DNA of 64,000 bases from Camellia lanceoleosa (Eukaryota; Streptophyta; Magnoliopsida; Ericales; Theaceae): NCBI GenBank assembly GCA_025200525.1, contig CM045761.1:79327551-79391550 (forward strand). Direction: 5' to 3'. Below, piece after piece: positions 32,284-42,998 of this stretch (position 1 is the first letter of the stretch; each line of letters opens with the position of its first letter). A model generated the notes under the pieces. That model worked only from the letters and a program-made list of their open reading frames with translations. It searched no databases and was not told the origin of the DNA. The position numbers and the translations under genes are program-made.

Positions 32284-32857
32284 GTAAGATTTGGCTAAGA
32301 TATTCAAAATTAAGATGAGTAGTAGATATTGAAAGTACTGGTCACCCAAATATGCCAATTCAAGTAACTCCTTAGAAACTTAAATAAAATTCATTTTATG
32401 CATTAATAATAAAACTATACAAGTATTTGTGGGATAGTTTATTCATATACATACTATGCCCCACAATTAAAGCCCTTCTTTGTCACATATTTATTTATTT
32501 ATATTTTTTTGGGGGTGGTGTTGTTATATCATGATGTATATATATTGAGAGCAGAAATATATTTTTTTTCTATCTTGTTAAAACACTAGTATGCTTTTAT
32601 GGACTTACCATGAACAATCTTATAAACTGTAAATAACTCCTGGAGAACTTGAATTAGAAGTTCAAACCCCTTTATTGGATTGGTCCTGTTTCAATGTCTA
32701 TAAATGGAACGATAAAGTTGTAACTAGCTCTCATGATAAAGTTATGGCATCTTAGATTTGGTAATCAATATTTTGGTTTTTATTTTTTGTGCTTTTGTTT
32801 GTGTGTTTCTTTTCTCCTTTTAGTTTTTAATGATAGCAATTGATTTTTGTTTGACAG
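32284..32857. other. No feature recognised
   Basis: A/T-rich host-like sequence between the GH1 exon and the PRL1 fragment. No gene or terminal repeat seen. Confidence 0.5.
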
Positions 32858-33000
32858 GTAAAACGATGACAACCCTTACACACCATAAGAAATATGTGCA
32901 AGCAATGGTTTTACATCCCAAAGAGTATGTATCTATAAATATAATTTGTTCCTTTGCAAGCCGAGTGTTGATACAATTGAATCAACCCATGATAGTGCAC
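32858..33000 (+). pseudogene. PRL1: PRL1-like WD40 exon fragment
   Basis: After an acceptor TTTGACAG the sequence encodes GKTMTTLTHHKKYVQAMVLH and PKEYV, which closely matches the WD40 repeat text GKTM-TLTHHKKSVRAM-LHPKE of plant PRL1 (PRP19-complex splicing regulator). Downstream similarity continues weakly in another frame (S-VDTIEST against SADNIKKF), implying small indels around 32930-32970. Only one exon is visible. Fragment or processed piece, not a working gene. Confidence 0.65.
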
Positions 33001-33045
33001 TCGCAAGAAGATATATAGGTAAATTTTGTACCGTTTAGAACTTGA

Positions 33046-33348
33046 AGATATATATATATATATTTTTTTTTTGAGATGATTTAGAATTGTTTGGACGGTT
33101 TTGAAGTTGAGGACAATTTTTGATGTTTAGAAACATAGTTTTTGGATGATTTGTAATGTACAGATAATTTTTGAATGTTCGCAATTTATAAATAGTTTTT
33201 TTGATGTTTGAAATAATATTTTGGTGGGTGATTGATAATTATATATATATATATATATTTGTGAAACTTGTTTGTAATGTTTTTTTAGATTGTACTGAAC
33301 AGGTGAAATAGAACTTGTTGAATTAAAAAATATATATATATATATATT
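33046..33348. repeat. Three AT microsatellites
   Basis: AT/TA runs at about 33046-33063, 33239-33258 and 33331-33348 in otherwise A/T-rich DNA. Confidence 0.85.
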
Positions 33349-33389
33349 CTAGGACGGGCAGAATAAGTTGTTGTATTAAATATTTAATG

Positions 33390-33625
33390 ACTAGCAATGA
33401 GCGTCATGGTTTGTCTCTTGAATTAATGGTGTGCAAAAGTAGTTGTAGAAAAGTCAAACATGACGCACAAGATCTGCCGTTAAATATTTGTTATGGTGTA
33501 CTACGGCATGCCGTTGAAGTGAACAACTTTCCATGATTGGTTATAACACAACTGTACCTTTCGCGTCGTAGAATCGTTTCCACGACGTGCGTTTGGTGCT
33601 GTAAAAACTCTTTTTTGTTATAGTG
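33390..33625 (-). mobile_element. Second CACTA-like transposon end
   Basis: The minus strand begins CACTATAACAAAAAAGAG at 33625, a CACTA-type terminus different from the one at 28820. Just inside are inverted words around ACGACG/CGTCGT (33563-33590) and scattered GACGCAC / GCGTCAT strings, plausible subterminal repeats. I found no left terminus, so the element extent is unknown. The PRL1 fragment could lie inside it, but that is speculation. Confidence 0.5.
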
Positions 33626-34283
33626 TTTATTCAAATTTAAAATCAAGTTAGATTAAAAAAAAAATTAAAAGAAAATGATGAAAGATTGGAGATACTTTGA
33701 AATCTTCTTGTTCTTAAAGACTAGAAGGTTGGCACAAACTCAGTGTGAGTATTATATTCATATTGAGTTTTTAGTTATGAAATTGAAATAAAAAGCAATG
33801 TAACTTAAATTATTGGATTAATAATATAAACACCATATCAATTATTGTTAAATATCACTCCACTTCACATTTAATAATAAAATTGCATATTTTTCTTAAT
33901 TATAACTTTTAAATTTATATATTTTCATAACAAAAAGAGGTATGTCATAGCACATTTAACCTCATTTAACCAGGTTTAATTTATTAATTAATTAATTTTT
34001 TTTTTACAAATTATCAAAATTGCACTAAATAGATTTATAATTTTTTTAATTTTTTTTTTAAATTAATAATTTTAAAAGTTATAAACATAATTGTTAATTT
34101 ATAAATTTCATACATAGCACATAACAAAATATTAAATTACTGTAAGATAATTATAGTGATTTACTTTATTTACAAAGTCGCGTGCATAACACGTGTTACT
34201 GCTAGTAAAAATATATAACAACTGCACAGTCTCAGTCAATTAAAAAGTTGCTTTATGCACATTTTTAAAGAGATTAAAGTGAT
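33626..34283. other. A/T-rich stretch, no gene seen
   Basis: Very A/T-rich sequence with poly-T and TTAATTAATT runs; nothing coding recognised. Confidence 0.5.
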
Positions 34284-35227
34284 CAGGCCGGCTGGACCAT
34301 AAGGCCAGTCATGTCCAGACTTTAGGCCCTCAAATTTGGGAACGCTTCATTTTTTGATTTAATGTCCAAATGATTCATTATTTATTTTTTGAATGAAAAG
34401 GCCCAAAACAAAACAAAAGGGCCCAAACTCTGTCTTATCCAATATATATATTTGCAACATTACGATTTTTTAATTTTTAAATTTTTTTAAAGATGGAAAC
34501 AGTTGAGTTATAATCAAAATGAAATAATTACTTCCTTAATTGTAGAGATATTCCTTGATTCTAGATCGATCTCTCTCTCTCTCTCCATTTGTCTCTCTCA
34601 GGCCTTATATTTTTCATTTTGAACATCATTCTCTATCTAGCAAAAGAAAAAAAGATTAAAAAACAAAAAAATTCTCTTCCTCTCTTTCTCTGCACTATAC
34701 TTCCAAGTTTTGTTTACTTATTCTTTTACAATTTTGTCAAAGATATTTGATTCATCATCAACTTCATAAACTGATATATTATTAAAGTAAATTGCTTAAA
34801 ATTGTTTTTTTTTTATTTATATTTTCTTTTAATTATATTTCTAATTTATATAAATTTTTCTCATGTTGAAAAAATTGTAGGAAATTTAATTACACATCAA
34901 TACTTATTATTTATCACTAAAGGTGGAAAATCAGGTTTTATTGTTCTACCCTTTCAATATATATATTGTATTTTTATTATTTGTGCTCTTTTTTAAAAAA
35001 TTATTTTTAGGGAAAATAAATATGTTACAAGAAAAATTAAGTGGATTAGCTATATTAAAAATTGAAAAAGATTTGTTAGCAAAACTTAAATATAAAGATT
35101 TAATTAATATTTTTGCATCTCTAGAAAAATAAATTTTAAATAAAAGTTTTATTAAAATAAATTACTAGATAAAAGGCCTCATTTTTAATTATTATTTTAG
35201 GCCACAAATTATCTAGAGTCAGCCCTG
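34284..35227 (+). mobile_element. hAT deletion derivative with transposase tail
   Basis: The left end CAGGCCGGCTGGACC and the right end GAGTCAGCCCTG are imperfect terminal inverted repeats. Flanking 8-mers AAAGTGAT (34276-34283) and CATGTGAT (35228-35235) agree at 6 of 8 bases, as for an old hAT target duplication. Near the right end a frame encodes LQEKLSGLAILKIEKDLLAK and KYKDLINIFASLEK, ending at 35132. This matches the C-terminal tail of plant ZMYM1-like (TTF-type) hAT transposases. The rest of the transposase is deleted and replaced by A/T-rich filler, including a CT microsatellite at 34571-34586. Confidence 0.75.
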
Positions 35228-35667
35228 CATGTGATATCAACTTAACATTATGCCTAGGTGTGTTATTCAGCGGTTGTGGGAGACTGCTTGTTAGAGACAA
35301 CTTAGAAATAATTTTTCTATTGGCATGGGAGGCAACTTTGGGCTGTGGTGGCAGACTGTTTGGGGCTCAATGTATTTTGAATTTTAGTTAAGATCTAATT
35401 AACTTTTTTGCTTTTATTTGTTTCTTTAAAAAAAAAAAAAAAAAAAAACCATGAGGCCGAGGGGCTGATTGTAATGATAATACTATTAGCAGTAGTACAA
35501 AAGTTTTCACTCTCTAAACCTCTCTCAATGCGTCTTTTTTCCTTGTATCTTTAATTTCATATTTTTAATGAAATTTTTTTTTTGCCAATCAAAAAAATAA
35601 AATAAAATAAAAAATACTTGACATTGAAATAAAACCTGTGATAATATTATTTCATTGACAGAGAAAG
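35228..35667 (+). other. Retroposon-like 3' end with poly-A
   Basis: A run of about 20 A residues (35429-35448) follows a T-rich and G-rich stretch that could be the 3' end of an old LINE or processed transcript. No coding frame is supported. Further A-rich low-complexity sequence lies at 35596-35612. Confidence 0.4.
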
Positions 35668-36212
35668 ATGGAGAGAGGAGGGTGGAACCCAGTATTAAGA
35701 AGAAGAAGAGTAAGAAGATTGGGCAATCAAAACACCCGATCTATGGAAGATGGGTTGTACACAATCTTTGTAGATGAAATACCAAACTCAATGGATCCAA
35801 AAAGTCTGTTCTCTTTATTCAGCAAGTTTGGAATAGTCAAGGATGTATTTATTCCAACCAAAAGAAGACAAGTAACAGGCTCACGGTTTGGATTTGTTAG
35901 TATGATTGCAAGGTTGCAGCAGACATAGCGGTGCAAAAAGTTGATGGTTTATGATACAATAATAAAGCTTTGAAGGTGAAGAATGCATAATACAAAAAAG
36001 TAGAGTATAAGCAACCCACAGTGAGGAACATAGGAGGTGAGAAGAAGTTGTAGTACTGGCAGAAGAACTCTGCACCGCAAAGAGTGATGGTTGTAGGAAG
36101 AAGATCTTACGCAGAAGTTGTTTAAAATGGAGGCATACAGGAGAAGATGACAAGAGTGGTAAAAGCTTATGAGACAGGAAATGGTTGGCTATATGAAAGT
36201 TTGATTGTGAAG
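35668..36212 (+). pseudogene. LINE ORF1-type RRM protein fragment
   Basis: Starts [20 protein letters not shown]. An RNA recognition motif follows, with [20 protein letters not shown] and [13 protein letters not shown], then GSRFGFV, the RNP2- and RNP1-like segments. After a frameshift near 35905 come DGLWYNNKALKVKNAEYKK-like text, RRSYAEVV and NGWLYESLIVK. This order is typical of an RRM protein family associated with plant L1-type LINE ORF1. Element H inserted directly after LIVK, truncating it. Confidence 0.65.
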
Positions 36213-36301
36213 TGTAGACACCCCATTTTTGACCGACCTTAAGACTCAGACGTCACCGATTGAGTGCTTGGTGATGTTGCATATTGTGCTCATTCAGAGA
36301 T
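36213..36301 (+). mobile_element. Left LTR of H, first 89 bp
   Basis: TGTAGACACCCC ... GTGCTCATT, matching 57110-57195 of the right LTR. Interrupted at GAGAT by chromovirus F and resumed at 45206. The uninterrupted right LTR reads ATTTTGAGGTAGCGG across this point. Confidence 0.9.
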
Positions 36302-38687
36302 TGTAACAACCCTCGTATTGACTACCATTTAACCATCAATTATTCTTGATTCTTTGCTAAACCGAAATGATAATGACCGATAAGTGAATGGATGAACTAA
36401 TGGAATAATGAGACTACCTATTGAATTGCATATTCTATCTGTTTGATTGTATGATTTTACCTGTTTGTAGTTTATGTTTAAACTGCTAATTGAAGGCCTT
36501 ATCGGCGGCCGATTTAGGAACCGTTTAGTGTTTTGTAATCAGGAGAATATTTGTGATTTAATGATATTTTTATCTGAAAATTGATTAGGAATGATTAAAT
36601 TAGATTAAATTAAGTCAATTAAAGAGTTTGAATTAATTACGAAATTGCCATAGCTAGTGGCCCATTGTTTTATATTACTTGAGCCTTATGCATGTGAACA
36701 AAACTTTTGCTCAGCCACTCCTATTTGCTCTAGCCGACCAAACAAGAGAGTGAGGAGAAGAGTGAGAGTTGGACTCAAATTGTAGATTTTGGCTTGAATT
36801 GCTTGGAATTGAAGTGTAATTGGCATAATTTAACCTCCTCACCTTGTAATTGGCACTCTAGGTAAGGATACCATCATCTTCTTGTTGTCTTGGAGTTCCA
36901 TCTTGCATGTTCATACATCATTGTAGAACTAAGACATGGTTTTGCTCATATGTGTTGAATTGAAGATCAATTGTTGCATGCATGGTTGAATTAGTGAAAT
37001 TGGAGTTGAATTCATGCTTGAACTATACATGCATGTCCATGTCTATAAATTAGCTCATGTTTTCAGAATGTTTTCCAACTATTGAGCTCTCTAGAGCAAG
37101 ATTTGAAGATTGAATTTGATTTGAAGCTCATGCATTGCATGTTTTAAACTTGTTCTTGAAAATGGGTTTGAAAATGGATTTAATTGACTCACCTTTGGGG
37201 CTTGAATTCATAAATTGGCTTTTGAAACTTGTTATACATTGTTTTGGGATGTATTCTCCAGAATTTGAGCCCAAGAGGTCGAGAATTGAGTTGAGAATGC
37301 TTGGTTTGTGCTTGGAAGGCAAATCTGAAATTCAGTTGGCTTCTTCGCCGAGCGAAGGATTCCTCGCCGAGCGACCAACGTTTTCCTCGAGCCGCCGGCG
37401 AAAGATTGGTGGCTCGGCGTAAAATCGAACATCCAAGACTTTTCTTGTTTCATCGGACGCTCGGCGAAGGAAGGCTCGCTCGGCGAACCCTTTGATTTTA
37501 AGCTCGCCGGCGAGCATCGGCAGCATCGCGCGTAAAATTGAGCATCGATTATTTTCTTGTTTCATCGCACCGCTCGGCGAAGGATTGTTCGCCGGCGAAG
37601 CCTGATTTTGCAACCTCGCTCGGCGAAGAAAGGCTCGCCGGCGAGGCCCTGTTCGACAACTTTTGAAAAGTGCCTTCCAAGTATTTTTGCATCCTCATCG
37701 CATCCTAGGCATTCTTAGGCCTAGTTTAAAGCATCTTAATGAGGATTTAGACATAGAACCACCGAGGAATTTAGGGATTTAATTATCATCCTTCCGATGT
37801 GAACTTAGTGTGTGTTCTATTTGTTAACCTGTTTAGGGTTGGCTCTCGGGACGCTCTAGCTCTTGATAGCCCAATCTCTGTGAGTAACAGTTGTGTAAAG
37901 ATATGTTCAAATGGTTATATTTTGAATCTTGAATCGAATCGTTTATTGAACTGATATTGCTTATTGAACGAATGTATGTCTGTATTTCGTATTGTGGCAT
38001 CCTTAGCACCCATTGTTATTGGTATTCTGAGCTCGGTTTCCTTGTGGAACCATCTTGATTGATGGCCATCATTATTGTTTCCTTTTGGACCCTTTATAGG
38101 CTAATGGATGTACCACATATGACCGATTGATTGAAATCTTGATTGGAAATCTTGAAAGATTGAAATACTGTATAATGAATTGATTTCATTACTGTAAGGA
38201 CATTCATTCATAACCTCTTTACACGTTATGTTATTCACTGGGCTTTAGCTCACTGTTTATATATATATATATATATGTAGGTGCTCAGCCACCAGACCGA
38301 AGCTAGGAGCGTGGGATTGGTCCCCAGTTTTGTCAAGCCAGCCTATGTGCCTCACTGCGAGGTTCCGAGACGCCATGCCATGGCTTGGGGTGTTTTTGTT
38401 TCCCCCACATGTCTCTCTACTGTATTGTACCTTTTGTATAGACTGTTTGACTGTACTGTTATCGAGGGATTGAGTCCCCATACTGAATGTCTATAAATGA
38501 TTGTATAGAGTGTACTGTTTTGGACTGTATGAATGCATAAAATGTTTTTGACATCTGATTTTCACAAATTGGACACTAGTTACTTCTTGTTTTGGCTTCC
38601 GCCAGCCCTCAGATTGGTGGCCTTGGTAATCTCGGATTCTTGGCGATTCTGATGCTAAACCCATAGGGCCGGATTTGGGTCGTGACA
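36302..38687 (+). mobile_element. 5' LTR of chromovirus F (2.39 kb)
   Basis: TGTAACAACCC ... GGGTCGTGACA. It carries paired CGCTCGGCG / CGCCGAGCG sites at 37346-37643 and an AT microsatellite (38256-38278). It ends three bases before a tRNA-Met primer site. Compared with the 3' LTR it is longer by about 184 bp because the 3' copy carries many short deletions. Confidence 0.9.
37346..37643. repeat. Paired CGCTCGGCG / CGCCGAGCG array in LTR F
   Basis: Nine-base sites or decayed forms occur in pairs separated by exactly 10 bp: 37346-37354 and 37365-37373, 37458-37466 and 37477-37485, 37571-37579 and 37590-37597, 37617-37625 and 37636-37643. Linkers such as AAGGAAGGCT and AAGAAAGGCT recur. The 3' LTR keeps pairs at 44053/44072 and 44113/44132. 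Confidence 0.88.
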
Positions 38688-38690
38688 GAG

Positions 38691-38703
38691 TGGTATCAGA
38701 GCG
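38691..38703 (+). other. Primer-binding site of chromovirus F
   Basis: TGGTATCAGAGCG, tRNA-Met type, three bases after the LTR. Confidence 0.9.
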
Positions 38704-38891
38704 ATATTTAACCACGAGTTATACCGCACACACGTGTCCAAACGAGCTATAGGGTGTCCTAGAAAAGCAATTAGGGCATCTCATGAATTTGAAAAGCGTG
38801 TGCTTATGACTGACTGATTATATGTTAAAGTGTTAAACTGTTTAATTGTACAACTGTTCATAATGATAACTGTTATAACTGTTATAGCAAA

Positions 38892-39586
38892 ATGGATAAT
38901 GCAAATGAAACTGAAGCATCATCCTCTGAGGCTAGAATGGCCAGACTTGAACAAATGATGGGACTGATAATTGAAAGACTAGAACAACAACCGAACCAAC
39001 AGCCTCCTCCTCCTCCTCCTCCGGTACAACCGGAACAAAATGTACAGAATGTGAATGCTAATGAGGTGGACATTATTGCACTAACTCAGAAATTCAGCAA
39101 GATGAAACCGCCGTCCTTTCAGGGAGGCTTGGAACCGTTAAAGGCTGAAGCTTGGGTTCTTGAGACTGAGAAATTGTTTGAAATGTTTCCGTGCTCCGAA
39201 GCCAACAAAGTACTGTTATCAACCTTCACCCTTCAGGAAGAAGCAAGAAGGTGGTGGATGTTGACCCGTGAGGTGAATACTATTGTGACTTGGACTCAGT
39301 TCAAGGAGTCCTTCTTTGAAAAGTATTTTCCCCAGTGCATCAGAGATAGAAAAGTGACTGAGTTTGAACAACTGAGACAGGGCAATATGTAATATGAGAA
39401 GAAATTCATCGAATTTGCTAGGTATGCACCTCATATGGTGGATAGAATATAAGAAGGCAAGGTTTGAAGGAGGCCTTATTGCTAATATACAAGATGTAAT
39501 TAGTGTTACGAAAATGCCAACTTTTGTGGGTGTTCTCGAGAGCATTGATGGCGAGATAAATATTGCGAAACAATCAAACACCGACA
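38892..39586 (+). pseudogene. Chromovirus F gag
   Basis: Starts MDNANETEASSSEARMARLE, then a proline-rich linker and the gag core: MKPPSFQGGLEPLKAEAWV, FEMFPCSEANKVLLSTF, EEARRWWMLTREV and FKESFFEKYFPQCIRDRKV, FEQLRQGNM. A TAA at about 39390 and a frame change follow (YEKKFIEFARYAPHMV in frame; a second frame to 39590). Gag would assemble the particle. The start is supported by its position about 200 bp after the primer site. Confidence 0.88.
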
Positions 39587-39587
39587 A

Positions 39588-40337
39588 GTGAGTGGCAAGG
39601 AAAAAACAGGTTTTAAATTTAAGAAAGGCAAGCATAACCCGGAAACAAGAAATGTATCACGGGTGACTACTAGCCCCAAGGGAGTGGGTTTACTCTGCTC
39701 CATATGTGGCAACAAGCACAAAGGGGTTTGCTACCAGATTTCTAGAGCTTGTTTCAGGTGTGGCAAGGTGGGCCACAGAATCAAAGACTGCCCTTCTACT
39801 CCACCAGTTAGTAGTAAAAGATCAAATGTAGCACCGAAACCGAACCCCAAAGCTACCGGGAAAGAGCCTATGAGGCAGGGCCGAGTGTTTGCCATAGTAC
39901 CGGGAGACGTGCAAAACACCGAGACCGTTGTGTCAGGTATCCTCTCCATCTGTGCTCAAAATGCTTATGTATTGATTGACTCGGGGTCTACGCATTCGTA
40001 TGTGTCGCATGCTTTTTCGCGTAAATTGAATAGACCCTTAGAACCCATGAACTATTTGCTAGCTGTATCATCACCTGTTGGGGGATCCATGACATGTGCA
40101 TATATGTATCCTGCTTGTGAGATTATTGTTGGGGATATGCACCTATTTATTGATTTACTGCCATTGAACATAGACCACTTTGATGTGATATTGGGGATGG
40201 ATTGGCTACAAAAATACCATGCCACAATAGACTGTGTAACAAAACAAGTAGTTTTCCGTCCACCTGGTTTCCCTGAATTTGTGTTTAATGGGAGTGGAGT
40301 AGTACCTCCTCCATATCTGATTTCTTCAATTGATTAG
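39588..40337 (+). pseudogene. Chromovirus F zinc knuckle and protease
   Basis: Open frame with a complete CCHC zinc knuckle, CFRCGKVGHRIKDC (C-x2-C-x4-H-x4-C), near residue 56. The aspartic protease follows, with active-site LIDSGSTHSYVS and the downstream VILGMDWL segment. The upstream connection to gag and the downstream connection to RT are broken by stops, so it reads as a decayed polyprotein piece. This is the best preserved part of the element. Confidence 0.88.
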
Positions 40338-40343
40338 AAAGGT

Positions 40344-41640
40344 GTAAAGGATATCGTGTTCCGTATTTAATGATAATGTTAAAACTGATGTGAATTGTAT
40401 TCCTATAGTCAGAGAATTCCCAGATGTATTTCGAGATGATTTGCCAGGGGATTTGATTGACAGGGAAATTGAATTTATTGTGGATGTGGTTCCGGTACCC
40501 AAATGACATCTAAAGCTCCTTGAATGACTCCGAATCTGAAAGAATTGAAGGTACAATTGCGAACTGTTAGACAAGAAGTTTATCGCACTCCAGACCCGCT
40601 TCACCGTGGGTGCACTGTTTTGTTTGTAAAGAAGAAAGACGGCTCAATGAGGGCATTGATTACCGTGGACGAACAAGGTAATCAGAAGAATAAATATCCA
40701 TTACGCGTATTGATGATTTATTTGACCGTGCACAAGTGTTTTCAAGATTGATCTTAGATCGGGTATCACCGAAAGTTAAACCTAAGACATTGATAAAAGC
40801 GCTTAACGAGGTATGGCCACTTTGAATTTTTAGTTATGCCGTTCGAGTTACGTAATGCACTTATGGACCTCATGAGCAATGAATTTTTAAACCATACCTT
40901 GATGATTTTATTGTAGTATTTATTGATGACATCTTGATCTATTCTAAGAGAAGAACATGAACACCATCGAGACTTGCCGCAAACCTTAAGAGAATAGAAA
41001 GCGTATGCTAAATTGTCTAAGTGTGAGTTTTGGCTTGATCATGTGATGTTTTTGGGGCATGTTGTTAGCAAAGATGGAATTTCGTTGATCCAGAAAATTG
41101 AAGAGTGAATCGCCTAGACCGAATAATGTAGAAGTCCGCTTTTGGGAGGATATTACTGAGATTTGTCAAAGACTTCTCCAAAATTGCCTTACCACCGACT
41201 CGCTTGACTCGAAGGGATATCATTTGATCGACCGATCGGAGGAATCGGCATTTCAAGAGTTGAAAACTAGACTTATCGCACCGATTTTGACTCTACCTTC
41301 GTGCGGATGGTTATATTGTTTTTAGTGATGCTTCTCATAAGGGTTTGGGATGTGTTTTAATGCGAATGGGAGAGTTATTGCTTATGCTTCTTGAGACCAC
41401 ATGAAAAGAACTACCCGACCCATGACTTAGAACTTGTGTTTGCAAAATTTGGCGTCACTATTTGTATGGAGCAACCTGTGAAGTGTATATTGACCACAAG
41501 AGCTCAAGTACTTTTTCACGAATAGGAGACAAATGAGATGGCTTGAACGATAAAAGATTATGACCTCTGATTTTGTACCATCCGGAAAAGCCAACACCGA
41601 TGCTTTGAGCGAAAATCGATTGGGAACTTAGAAGAGTTGC
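40344..41640 (+). pseudogene. Chromovirus F RT and RNase H, heavily broken
   Basis: Short pieces of the RT are readable in changing frames: LKVQLRTVRQEVY, FVKKKDGSMRA, NKYPLRV, YGHFEFLVMPF-like text, and FIDDILIYS near 40920 (catalytic aspartates retained). RNase H pieces include FSDASHKGLGCVLM and [16 protein letters not shown]. Frequent one- to twenty-base losses separate them. The pattern differs from the intact protease just upstream and is treated as a finding. Confidence 0.8.
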
Positions 41641-42980
41641 TTCTTGATCTGGAAAAGTCCGAAATTGAAATTGTTTTGAGAGAACAGGGCGGAACAATAG
41701 CTGCCATTACTGCTCAACCAGCATTGATTGAGGAAATTAAAGAAAAACAACAACTAGATGATTTCTTGAAAAAGGTTATTGAAGAAAGAGATTCGAAACC
41801 GAGACCGGGGTTCAAATTTGAGAACAATGTTCTGAAATTTCAAGACAGACACCGAATTGAAAAGAAGAGTTACGCAAGAAGGCCAAGTTTTCGATTCATC
41901 AGGAATACGAAAATGTACCAAGATTTGAAAGAATGAATAAGGAAATTGCCGACTTTGTGCCCAAATGTCTTCATTGCCAGCAAGTCAAAGCTGAACATCA
42001 ACGACCTGCTGGATTACTGCAACCCTTACCCATACCAGAGTGGAAATGGGAGCATATCACGATGGATTTTATCGTTGGATTACCTCGCTCTAGGAAAGGT
42101 ATGGACTCTATTTGGGTTGTTGTTGATAGATTGACTAAATCTGCACACTTCCTACCTGTCAAGACAATTTTTAATGCGGATAAATTGGCTGTTATCTATA
42201 TTGACGAAATTGTTGTGTCTATTGTTTCGAGAGGATTCAAGTTTACATCGAGGTTCGAATTGAGGCCAGTAGTGCCTATCATCCTCGAACAGATGAAAGG
42301 ACCATCCGCACTCTAGAGGACCCTCGAGAATGTGTGTCTTGGACTTTCAGGAAATTGGGAAAGTCATTTGCAACAACAACTACCATTCGAGTATCGGTAT
42401 GGCGCCTTCGAGGCATTGTATGGCGAAAATGTAGATCTCCAATCAGTTGGAGATGGGCCATTACGATTGTGTATGAAACAACGAAAAGGTAAAATTGATA
42501 CTGAAAGAAAGACCGCAGAAAAGTTATGCAGATGTCAGAAGATGAGACAGAGAGTATGAAGTGGGTGATCACGTGTTTGTGAAAGTGACACCAATGAAAG
42601 GCGGTTTGGAGTCAAGGGCAAGTTGTATGCTCTATATTATTGAGAAAATCAATCGCGTATCAAGTTAATGGAACATATGCATAACGTCTTCCACATTTCG
42701 ATGTTGAGGGACTATCTTGAGATCCGTTTCATGTGATTGAGCCTACCGTGTCGTGTTGAGTGATGACTACACTTACGAGCGGCCTATCTGATTGTAAACC
42801 AACGGATCAAGAACCGAAACAAAGAGATTCCGCTAGTGAAAGTTGACTGGCAGAACCATGGTGGTATGTATGCCACTTGGGAAAGGGAAGATGACGTGGC
42901 TAGGCGATATCCGGATTTGTTCCCGCTGAATCCTGTTTTCTTCCAAACTGAAGGTAACTCGAGTTTAGAGGACTAAACTC
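41641..42980 (+). pseudogene. Chromovirus F integrase and chromodomain
   Basis: The integrase linker and zinc region is weak; [20 protein letters not shown] and KWEHITMDFIVGLPRSRKGM, then WVVVDRLTKSAHFLPV, give the core with its first catalytic aspartate (41933-42316). The remaining core is scrambled by indels. Around 42811-42930 the frame EIPLVKVDWQNHGG and ATWEREDDVARRYPDLFP is a chromodomain-like C-terminus as in Tekay/Del chromoviruses, ending TAA near 42976. Confidence 0.82.
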
Positions 42981-42983
42981 CTT

Positions 42984-42998
42984 ATAAGGAGGGGAGAT
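42984..42998 (+). other. Polypurine tract of chromovirus F
   Basis: ATAAGGAGGGGAGAT abuts the 3' LTR starting TGTAACAACCC at 42999. Confidence 0.8.

Noticed and set aside
32583..32592. CACTAGTATG as possible left end of a CACTA element
   Set aside because: No extended match to CACTATAACAAA and no subterminal repeats next to it.
38489..38500. TCTATAAATG in LTR F as TATA box
   Set aside because: Possible, but very close to the LTR end and without a supporting downstream signal; too weak to annotate.
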